Shown here: positions 1 to 5,588 of the stretch, piece after piece
How the letters are laid out: every line of letters starts with the position of its first letter
How positions within the stretch are numbered: position 1 is the stretch's first letter
Assembly (NCBI GenBank): GCA_036274645.1
Contig: DASUFH010000042.1
Coordinates: 1 to 9,465 of the forward strand
Length of the DNA stretch: 9,465 bases
From: DASUFH01 sp036274645
Lineage (GTDB): Bacteria; Acidobacteriota; Terriglobia; 20CM-2-55-15
Direction: 5' to 3'
The notes under the pieces: model-generated
Databases searched by the model: none
Told to the model about the DNA's origin: nothing
What the model saw: only the letters and a program-made list of their open reading frames with translations
Position numbers and translations under genes: made by a program

Positions 1-424
1 GGGAATCCGGTCTTGAATTGAATACGACGATCCCGGCGGAAAAGAACATCAACGCGAGAGCCGTGGGAGGCGAAGGCCGGCCCGGAAACGGGCCGGCGCC
101 GGTTTGAATCAGAGCCTGATCGATCCGGAGATCGATGGCGAAAACGTACTCGATCAGCGTTGCGGCGCCGATGAGAAATACGGCAAGAGCCGCCGCGATG
201 CCCAGTAGTCTCCGCTCTTTTGCGTCGTCATGACGGCGCAACCCGCCGGCAACGCCCGCCAGCAACAGCGCGAGCGCGGTGTTGGGCATCATGGGAGGCC
301 CGCCGGGTAGAAGCCTCACGAAAACAGTTAGTTCCGCAAGCCAGCCGACCAGGCCGAGAACTCCCAGGAGGGCACATCCCAGGCAAAGATTCCGGCCCCA
401 GTCTGCCAGCCGTTCGGGGGTCAT
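1..424 (-). CDS. Sensor protein (probably histidine kinase), N-terminal membrane domain, partial
   Basis: The reading frame opens at ATG (complement of 422-424) and runs 141 codons without a stop to the left edge, so only the N-terminus is present. It is almost all membrane domain. Hydrophobic helices lie at about residues 12-31, 47-63, 74-95 and 119-137. Conserved-looking segments are PGGPPMMPNTALALLLAG near 40-57, LIEYVFAIDLRIDQAL near 90-104 and PGRPSPPTALAL near 114-125. From memory, this 'PNTAL ... EY.F..D..ID ... PGR.SP.TAL' layout is the input domain of many environmental PAS/histidine kinases; the same domain could instead feed a diguanylate cyclase or phosphatase. No catalytic domain is visible, so the output is inferred. 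The start is supported by AAAGGGGA (complement of 433-440), about 8 nt before ATG. It lies 144 nt downstream of the symporter on the same strand, so read-through is possible. Confidence 0.72.
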   Translation of the reverse strand, partial: MTPERLADWGRNLCLGCALLGVLGLVGWLAELTVFVRLLPGGPPMMPNTALALLLAGVAGGLRRHDDAKERRLLGIAAALAVFLIGAATLIEYVFAIDLRIDQALIQTGAGPFPGRPSPPTALALMFFSAGIVVFNSRPDS

Positions 425-444
425 CGTTTTCGTCCCCTTTACCG

Positions 445-473
445 ATTCTCCATCCGCCAGTCTTGCTCGACAA
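445..473 (-). promoter_or_regulatory. Possible sigma70-type promoter for the sensor gene
   Basis: On the minus strand TTGTCG (complement of 468-473) and GAGAAT (complement of 445-450) are separated by 17 nt, each matching four of six consensus bases. The -35 element overlaps an imperfect palindrome at 461-475 with arms TCTTG and CAAGA around a 5-nt centre, which could be an operator. The -10 sits so close to the start codon that the transcript would begin near the ribosome binding site, which weakens the call. Confidence 0.25.
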
Positions 474-568
474 GATCGGAAAAGCGCAAACACAAGGAGA
501 CTTCGTTGCCGCCAGTGTGCTGGAGGCGCGGTCCTGGCCAGTGGCGAAACTTTAGACAGAGCAGGGAA

Positions 569-1867
569 TCAGGATTCGGGACTGACCGCTGCGGCCATTG
601 CCGGGGCCTCATTCAGGAGCTGGCGGTCGATGATCGCCGCGCCAACCGAATCGCCCCACACGTTGACAGCGGTTCTGAACCGATCGAGGATCCAGTCAAT
701 TGACAATAGCAGGCCGACGCTCTCGGCGGGAAGTCCTACCGCTTGAAGAACGAGTACCATCGTGACGAGTCCTGCTTCCGGAATGGCGGCCGCTCCCACT
801 GCCGCGAGGGTTGCCGTCAGCGCCACGAGCAGCAGCTGGACAAACCCGAGTTCGATTCCCATCGACTGGGCGATGAACACGACGGCAACGGCTTCATACA
901 GCGCAGTACCGTCCATATTCACGGTGGTTCCCACGGGAATAACGATATCGGCGGCCTGGGCGGACACGCGGTTACGTTCGGTGACGGCGCGGAGGGTGAC
1001 GGCCATGGTGGCCGCGGAAGAGGCCGTGCCAAATGCCGTGACCAGCGCTTCAGCCATTCCGGCGGCATACCGGGCCGGATTGCGGCGTCCGAAAAGGGCC
1101 AGAGTTGCCGGCAGGGTAATCAGCGCGTGGATCGCCAGTCCCAGCAGTACGGTCAGGGCATAGGCTCCCAGCCTGCGAAGTTCAATCCACGCCGCATCTC
1201 CTCCTCCCGCCTGTCCCAGACGGTCGGCAACCAGTCCGAAGATGCCGATGGGCGCGAGCCAGACCACCCAGCGGACGACGGCCAGCAGGGCGTGATTGAG
1301 CCCATCAAGCGCCTGCTGGAGCACACGGGTCTGGCTGCCGAGTTTCGCCAGCGCGGCGCCGAGGATCAGACTGAAGACCACGAGTCCCAGCACGTTGCCC
1401 TCGACTGCGGCCTGGACGAGGTTGGATGGAAACATTCCGGTGATCAGGTCCACGATGGCCCGAAAGCCGGAAGTCTTCACCGCCGGGGAAGCGCCCGTCA
1501 GAATTGCGCCACCTGGCGCTCCGGGATGAATCAGCTGCACCAGGAACAGGCCGGTAAGCACGGCCAGCGCAGTGGTGGTGAGAAAGTACACGGCTGTGCC
1601 GCCGGCCAGCCGGGCGGCTGTGCCGGAGGCGCCAAGCTGGCGAACGCCGCTGAGGATGCTCGTGACGATGAGCGGAACAATCAGCGCTTTGAGCAGAGAC
1701 AGGAAGATGGTTCCCAGCAGGCGAACGCTGAGCGCAAGCGTTTCGAATTCCGGTTTCTTCCACTCCGGGCCGAACCACGAGCCGGCAATGATTCCCGCTA
1801 CCCCACCGAGAAGCATGAGCGCGGGCATGACCCAGAGTCTGGAGCGATGCGATTCCGAATAGTACAT
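569..1867 (-). CDS. Dicarboxylate/amino acid:cation symporter (DAACS family, GltP/DctA type)
   Basis: A 432-residue polytopic inner-membrane carrier expected to couple uptake of glutamate/aspartate or C4-dicarboxylates to Na+ or H+. The family signatures are in order. The first helices include MPALMLLGGVAGIIAGSWFG (14-33). The HP1 loop is TASSAAT (281-287). The unwound TM7 motif NMDGT is at 317-321. HP2 lies around AAAIPEAGLVTM (359-370). TM8 reads DWILDRFRTAVNVWGD from 391, keeping Asp391, Asp395, Arg398, Thr399 and Asn402. By alignment to GltPh these match D390, D394, R397, T398 and N401; the Arg points to an acidic substrate. The frame stays open upstream to 1981, but the added 38 residues are polar and unlike the family, so I start at MYYSES (1867). 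No Shine-Dalgarno site is visible; a TATAAT lies 16 nt upstream. The exact substrate is not determinable. Confidence 0.93.
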   Translation of the reverse strand: MYYSESHRSRLWVMPALMLLGGVAGIIAGSWFGPEWKKPEFETLALSVRLLGTIFLSLLKALIVPLIVTSILSGVRQLGASGTAARLAGGTAVYFLTTTALAVLTGLFLVQLIHPGAPGGAILTGASPAVKTSGFRAIVDLITGMFPSNLVQAAVEGNVLGLVVFSLILGAALAKLGSQTRVLQQALDGLNHALLAVVRWVVWLAPIGIFGLVADRLGQAGGGDAAWIELRRLGAYALTVLLGLAIHALITLPATLALFGRRNPARYAAGMAEALVTAFGTASSAATMAVTLRAVTERNRVSAQAADIVIPVGTTVNMDGTALYEAVAVVFIAQSMGIELGFVQLLLVALTATLAAVGAAAIPEAGLVTMVLVLQAVGLPAESVGLLLSIDWILDRFRTAVNVWGDSVGAAIIDRQLLNEAPAMAAAVSPES

Positions 1868-1972
1868 CTTGTGAGTGACCAGAATTATAGACCGTTTGGG
1901 GGCGCCGATCACCCGATCCCGACAGTTCGACGCCGGCATCGCGGCGCGGTGATGTACAATCCGGGCCGGCTC
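1868..1972. promoter_or_regulatory. Divergent intergenic region between symporter and MFS genes
   Basis: These 105 nt hold the 5' ends of two divergent genes, so both promoters must lie here or very near. Toward the symporter there is a perfect TATAAT (complement of 1884-1889), 16 nt before its ATG. Toward the MFS gene there is TACAAT (1955-1960), 12 nt before its ATG. Neither has a good -35 hexamer at 16-18 nt. Between them sit a GGCGCC palindrome (1901-1906) and an inverted repeat with arms CGCCG (1931-1935) and CGGCG (1942-1946), placed where a shared regulator could act. The hexamers are seen; their function is inferred. Confidence 0.45.
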
Positions 1973-3136
1973 ATGACGCATCGTCCGAAATTTGAGTGGC
2001 GGGTGGCGCTCATCCTGTTTGGCGTTCTATTCATAGGTGTTTCGGACACCCAGCTGATTCCCCCTCTGCTTCCTTTGATCGCCCGTGATTTCGGGGAAAC
2101 TCCGGGACGCGCGGGCATTCTGGTCAGCGCCTACGCGATTGCCGCCGCCGTTTTTGCCCTGTTTGCCGGACCGATATCCGACCGGATCGGCCGGAAGAAG
2201 GTGCTGGTGGCGGCTCTGGCGCTATTCGCAGCGGCGTCGCTGTCGACGTATATGGTGACGGCTTTCGGCGCGTTGACCCTGACCCGCATGTTCACGGGAC
2301 TGGCCGCCGGCGCGCTGTCGACGTGCGCTCTGTCGTTTGCGGCCGACGAGTATGTCTACGCGCAGCGTGGACGGGCCATGGGCATTATCTCGATGGCCTA
2401 TTTCATGGCGCTGGTCGTGGTCGTGCCGCTGGGGGCGCTGGCGGCGCCGCGGTTCGGGTGGCGGGTGGTCTTCGGCGCTCTCTCGGGACTTGCCATTGTC
2501 ATGCTGGCGCTGTCGGCCGGCGGCCTTCCGGCGGATGGGGCGCGCCGGCGCCGGGTCCGGTTTTCGCTGTCGCAATGGACGGGCCATTTTCGGCAGGCCG
2601 ACCGCCTGGGCGCGATGGGCGCGGCGTTTCTGACGTCGGGTGGTCTGGGCGCGTTCATGACCTATGTCGGCGCGTGGTTGAACACCGAGCGCGGCGTCGA
2701 TATACAGCGGATCGGTCTCGTGTTCATGCTCGCCGGGGCGGCTGCCGTTGTGGCTTCGCCCGTTTCGGGATGGATATCGGACCGGGTTGGAAAAACCCGG
2801 GTGCTGGTGATCGCCAATATCCTGCTCGGGGTCATGTTCCTTCTCGTGGCGCAGGCGGCATGGGGAGGTTGGCTGCTGGCGGGCATTGCCTGCCTGAGCG
2901 TCGCCGCATCGGCCCGCCAGGCGCCGCTGCACGCCCTGACCACGGAGATCGTGAGTTCGGAGATCCGGGGCGAGTTCATTGCCGTCCGCAACGCCGCCTC
3001 TCAACTCGGAATTGCCCTGGCGGCCATCGCGGCGGCCTACGTGTTCGACCGGTCGGGGTTCTCCGGTGTGAGCGCGCTGGCGGCCGGCGCCAGCCTGCTG
3101 ATCCCGTTTTGTCTGATAACGATCCGAACTCGCTGA
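1973..3136 (+). CDS. MFS transporter, DHA1-like (probable efflux permease)
   Basis: A 387-residue major facilitator protein with about 12 hydrophobic segments in two halves. The first helix leads into LIPPLLPLIARDFGET (28-43), typical of the DHA1 drug/solute:H+ antiporter group. MFS motif A is clear in the TM2-TM3 loop as GPISDRIGRKKV (66-77). A degenerate copy, GWISDRVGKTRV, is at 266-277 in the second half, as expected for the pseudo-symmetric fold. A basic cytoplasmic loop (RRRRVRF, 191-197) separates the halves. The likely role is proton-driven export of a small molecule; the substrate cannot be read from sequence. The frame is open far upstream but that stretch is antisense to the symporter. 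ATG at 1973 gives MTHRPKFEW, a normal MFS N-terminus; ATG at 1952 (seven residues earlier) is the alternative. No clear Shine-Dalgarno precedes either. It ends 84 nt before the protease gene. Confidence 0.88.
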   Translation: MTHRPKFEWRVALILFGVLFIGVSDTQLIPPLLPLIARDFGETPGRAGILVSAYAIAAAVFALFAGPISDRIGRKKVLVAALALFAAASLSTYMVTAFGALTLTRMFTGLAAGALSTCALSFAADEYVYAQRGRAMGIISMAYFMALVVVVPLGALAAPRFGWRVVFGALSGLAIVMLALSAGGLPADGARRRRVRFSLSQWTGHFRQADRLGAMGAAFLTSGGLGAFMTYVGAWLNTERGVDIQRIGLVFMLAGAAAVVASPVSGWISDRVGKTRVLVIANILLGVMFLLVAQAAWGGWLLAGIACLSVAASARQAPLHALTTEIVSSEIRGEFIAVRNAASQLGIALAAIAAAYVFDRSGFSGVSALAAGASLLIPFCLITIRTR

Positions 3137-3143
3137 CAGGCCG

Positions 3144-3163
3144 GGCCGGCCGCCTGTCCGGCC
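3144..3163 (+). terminator. GC-only hairpin after the MFS gene, weak terminator candidate
   Basis: Arms GGCCGG (3144-3149) and CCGGCC (3158-3163) flank an 8-nt loop starting 7 nt after the MFS stop codon. What follows (GGAATTTACTTTC) has short T runs but no true U tract. It may slow or end transcription, yet it fails the standard intrinsic-terminator pattern. Confidence 0.25.
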
Positions 3164-3203
3164 GGAATTTACTTTCGGTCGCACGGAATTCGCGCGACAC
3201 GCA

Positions 3204-3209
3204 TATAAT
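3204..3209 (+). promoter_or_regulatory. -10 hexamer TATAAT ahead of the HtrA protease gene
   Basis: A perfect TATAAT ends 11 nt before the ATG at 3221. No convincing -35 element lies 16-18 nt upstream (GCACGG at 17 nt). Initiation 5-8 nt downstream of the hexamer would give a leader of only a few nucleotides, and no Shine-Dalgarno sequence is present. This suggests a near-leaderless message for the protease, hydrolase and thioesterase cluster. Confidence 0.4.
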
Positions 3210-3220
3210 TTTTGCGCCGT

Positions 3221-4426
3221 ATGAAAAACGTCATCAAGGCGATATTCCTGAGCGCCATCTTGATGTTCGCGCTGGCTTACGTCGCCAGAGCGTGGCGCGG
3301 CGCTCCACCGGGAACGCCAGGCGTCCAGGAGATCAGCTGGTCGCTGCCGGAACCCGCCGCAGCGGCGCCCGCGCCATCTCCGGCGCCCGCCCCGCCGATC
3401 GCGGAGAGCGACGACGAAAAGAACAATATCGACATTTATCAGCGTTACAGCCCGAGCGTGGTGAACATCACGACCACGGTGGTTGCCTACAATGTCTTTC
3501 TTCAGGCGATCCCCCAGGAGGGAACAGGATCGGGCGCGATCCTCGATCGGGAAGGTCACATCGTTACCAACAATCACGTCATCGAAGACTCCAACACGGG
3601 ACGTCCGGCCGAGCGGGTCGAAGTGACCCTGGCCGACAAGACCAAACGGCAGGCCATGATTGTGGGGCGCGATCCGACAACGGATCTTGCGGTGATCAAG
3701 ATTGATCCGGGATCGAGCGTCCTGACGCCGCTTCCGTTGGGCTCGTCAACCGGTTTGCGAGTGGGCCAGAAGGTGCTCGCGATCGGTAACCCATACGGGT
3801 TTGAAGGAACGATGACGACCGGAATCATCAGTTCGCTGGGGCGATCCATTGAAGCCCGCAATGGCCGCATCATCGACAACATCATCCAGACGGATGCGGC
3901 AATCAATCCCGGCAACTCCGGCGGCCCGCTGCTGAACCGCCAGGGCGAGATCATCGGGATCAACAGCGCGATCTTTTCGCAGACCGGGGGAAGCGTCGGT
4001 ATTGGTTTTGCCATTCCGGCGGATACCGTCCGGCGCATCACCAGCGACCTGGTCGCATATGGTTATGTCCGGCGGCCGTATTTCGGCGTGGTTGAAGCGG
4101 TGAACCTGTCTGATATTCCCTGCATTCCCCAGACGCTGGGTCTGGCTTCCGATACCGGTCTGATGGTCGTTTCCGTTGCCCAGAACAGCCCGGCGTCCCG
4201 CGCCGGTATCCGCTCGGCGTCGCGTCAGGCGGTCGTTTGCTACCGCAGGATTCCGATCGGTGGCGACGTGATTGTCGCGCTTGAGGGCAGGCCGGTGCGG
4301 GATCCCAAGCAGTTCCTGCTGGATATTGATAAACACAAGGCGGGTGATCAGATCAAGGTGACTGTCCTGCGCGACAATCGCCCCGTCGATGTGACGGTCG
4401 TTTTGCAGGAAACGCCCCGAAATTGA
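3221..4426 (+). CDS. Membrane-anchored HtrA/DegS-like serine protease with one PDZ domain
   Basis: A 401-residue S1C-family protease. An N-terminal hydrophobic segment (about 5-23) acts as an anchor or uncleaved signal, followed by a Pro/Ala-rich linker (44-60) and an acidic patch (61-67). The trypsin-like domain carries a full triad: His119 in TNNHVIE, Asp155 in DPTTDLAVIKI and Ser233 in NPGNSGGPL. One C-terminal PDZ domain (about 285-398) includes the GGDVIVALEGRPV segment (348-360). The length and single PDZ resemble DegS more than two-PDZ DegP. Expected role: periplasmic quality control or regulated cleavage of envelope proteins. The PDZ region has an extra stretch (331-346, with Cys340) between its first strands; Cys301 is the only other cysteine beyond the catalytic core. 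A TTG nine bases upstream is in frame, but ATG 3221 gives a normal signal-anchor start. The hydrolase gene begins 18 nt after the stop. Confidence 0.92.
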   Translation: MKNVIKAIFLSAILMFALAYVARAWRGAPPGTPGVQEISWSLPEPAAAAPAPSPAPAPPIAESDDEKNNIDIYQRYSPSVVNITTTVVAYNVFLQAIPQEGTGSGAILDREGHIVTNNHVIEDSNTGRPAERVEVTLADKTKRQAMIVGRDPTTDLAVIKIDPGSSVLTPLPLGSSTGLRVGQKVLAIGNPYGFEGTMTTGIISSLGRSIEARNGRIIDNIIQTDAAINPGNSGGPLLNRQGEIIGINSAIFSQTGGSVGIGFAIPADTVRRITSDLVAYGYVRRPYFGVVEAVNLSDIPCIPQTLGLASDTGLMVVSVAQNSPASRAGIRSASRQAVVCYRRIPIGGDVIVALEGRPVRDPKQFLLDIDKHKAGDQIKVTVLRDNRPVDVTVVLQETPRN

Positions 4427-4444
4427 GCGTCTGAAAATCATTTC

Positions 4445-5074
4445 ATGATTCTGGAAACCTTTCCGGTCGGATGGCTGCAGTGTAACTGCACGATTCTCGG
4501 CGATGAAGTGACGCGCGAGGCCATCGTCATCGATCCCGGCGACGACGCGAAAGAGATCATGGCGCATCTCCATCGGCTCAAGCTCACTTTGAAGGAAGTC
4601 GTGTGCACCCACACGCACATCGACCACGTGAGCGCGATTCATGACCTGCAGGAGCGGGTCAACGCCCGCGCGTCCATTCACCGCGCGGACCTGGCTCTTT
4701 TCGAGAAGCTCGATTTGCAGGCGCAGTGGCTGGGTGTGCCCGCGCCCCGGCGCGGTTCGGTGGATCGGTTGCTGGAGGATGGCGACGCGGTTTCCTGTCA
4801 GGGCGTGGAGATCGGAGCGATCCACACTCCGGGCCATACGCCTGGAAGCGCCACATTCCAGTTGCGCGCGGATCGGGATGTGCTGTTTACCGGCGACACG
4901 CTGTTCCGGCAGAGTATCGGACGGACGGACCTGTGGGGCGGCTCGCTGCCGGAAATCATGCGATCGATTCAGGGCCGGTTGATGCCGTTTGGTGACGACA
5001 CGCTGGTGATTCCCGGCCATGGCCCGTCGACCACCATCGGCCGCGAGCGCCGCGAGAATCCGTTTCTGAGGTAG
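4445..5074 (+). CDS. MBL-fold metallo-hydrolase, glyoxalase II-like (YcbL type)
   Basis: A 209-residue cytoplasmic metallo-beta-lactamase-fold enzyme. All metal ligands are visible: THTHIDH with His56, His58, Asp60 and His61; His131 in TPGHTPGS; Asp151 in FTGDTLF; and His192 in IPGHGPST. The start MILETFPVGWLQCNC is typical of short glyoxalase-II-like proteins (YcbL group). These hydrolyse thioesters such as S-lactoylglutathione or related thiol esters using a two-metal site. It lacks the C-terminal helical substrate domain of full-length GloB (about 250 residues), so substrate specificity is open. No Shine-Dalgarno site is evident before ATG 4445, so translation may rely on coupling or read-through from the protease gene 18 nt upstream. 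The thioesterase gene follows after 2 nt. Two neighbouring thioester hydrolases may share a role in clearing unwanted acyl thioesters, but that is inference. Confidence 0.9.
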   Translation: MILETFPVGWLQCNCTILGDEVTREAIVIDPGDDAKEIMAHLHRLKLTLKEVVCTHTHIDHVSAIHDLQERVNARASIHRADLALFEKLDLQAQWLGVPAPRRGSVDRLLEDGDAVSCQGVEIGAIHTPGHTPGSATFQLRADRDVLFTGDTLFRQSIGRTDLWGGSLPEIMRSIQGRLMPFGDDTLVIPGHGPSTTIGRERRENPFLR

Positions 5075-5076
5075 GT

Positions 5077-5460
5077 ATGAGCGAACGATTCCCGGCAATC
5101 CGGGTGACGATGCTTCCGCGAGACACGAACGCATACGGCACAATCTTCGGCGGCGTCATTCTCAGCTATGTCGACCTGGCGGGCGGCATTGAGGCCCGGC
5201 GGCAGTATCCAAAGAAGTTTGTGACCAAGGCGATGCGTGAGGTCAGCTTTGTAACCCCGGTTTTCCTGGGCGATCTGGTGACGTTCTACACCCGGGTGAT
5301 CCGTGTTGGCACGACGTCGATCACGGTCGATGTCGAAGTTGAAGTCGAACGGCTCGGTCCGCAGGGCAATCGCGAAACGGTGAAGGTGACGGAAGCGGAA
5401 GTGACCTACGTCGCCGTGGATCCGAACGGCCGGCCCGAGCCGATTGCGCAGAAGACATGA
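5077..5460 (+). CDS. Acyl-CoA thioesterase, hotdog fold (YciA-like)
   Basis: A 127-residue single hotdog-domain protein. The segment PRDTNAYGTIFGGVILSYVD (14-33) holds the family signature: Asn18, Gly21, FGG at 24-26 and Asp33, which corresponds to the catalytic acidic residue of YciA/BACH-type acyl-CoA thioesterases. The second conserved block is MREVSFVTPVFLGDLVTF (53-70), followed by beta strands to the C-terminus. It is expected to hydrolyse acyl-CoA to free acid and CoA in the cytoplasm as an oligomer (commonly hexamers in this family). Its Shine-Dalgarno GAGGT (5068-5072) overlaps the end of the hydrolase gene, and only 2 nt separate the stop from ATG 5077, so translational coupling is likely. 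It appears to be the last gene of the protease operon. Chain-length preference cannot be told from sequence. Confidence 0.9.
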   Translation: MSERFPAIRVTMLPRDTNAYGTIFGGVILSYVDLAGGIEARRQYPKKFVTKAMREVSFVTPVFLGDLVTFYTRVIRVGTTSITVDVEVEVERLGPQGNRETVKVTEAEVTYVAVDPNGRPEPIAQKT

Positions 5461-5588
5461 TCGCGACTCTCGATCTCGCCCGGCTCGTAACAAACTTTCC
5501 ATATTTTCAGCCCTTTTCCACGTTGGCAATTTGCCGGGTCTTTTGTAATCTCTAAGGTTTCTGTCATTGGCCCGGCGGCGGGCAGAGA
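5461..5588 (+). promoter_or_regulatory. speA promoter region with palindrome
   Basis: This 128-nt gap is noticeably more AT-rich than its surroundings. It contains TTGGCA (5523-5528, five of six -35 bases) followed by TGTAAT (5544-5549) at 15 nt or TAATCT (5546-5551) at 17 nt, a plausible sigma70-type promoter giving a leader of about 30-35 nt. A perfect palindrome, GGCAA-T-TTGCC (5525-5535), overlaps the -35 and spacer and could be a repressor site. No clear terminator for the upstream operon is visible. The start at 5589 has only a weak purine-rich stretch (GGGCAGAGA) before it. Confidence 0.45.

Noticed and set aside
228..473. An 81-codon minus-strand frame overlapping the sensor N-terminus
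   Set aside because: Out of frame with the hydrophobic sensor protein, which has the better ribosome site and recognisable membrane segments.
743..1972. Long upstream extension of the MFS reading frame (about 410 further codons, plus strand)
   Set aside because: It lies antisense to the symporter, its translation is low-complexity and Gly/Arg/His/Gln-rich with no membrane or domain features, and the MFS protein has a natural start at 1973.
1868..1981. 38-residue N-terminal extension of the symporter
   Set aside because: The added residues are polar and arginine-rich, unlike the family N-terminus, and would run across the divergent promoter region and the MFS start.
3212..3220. TTG start nine bases upstream of the protease ATG
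   Set aside because: It would lie within a few bases of the TATAAT and adds only three residues; ATG 3221 gives a normal signal anchor.
2222..3577. A 451-codon minus-strand frame across the MFS and protease genes
   Set aside because: It crosses an intergenic gap and two well-supported plus-strand genes, and its translation is arginine-rich with no domain.
2323..3705. A 460-codon plus-strand frame overlapping the MFS and protease genes
   Set aside because: It is out of frame with both recognised proteins and its product is Gly/Arg-rich without family features; a high-GC shadow.
3746..5143. A 465-codon minus-strand frame over the protease, hydrolase and thioesterase
   Set aside because: Antisense to three proteins with intact catalytic motifs; no domain recognised.
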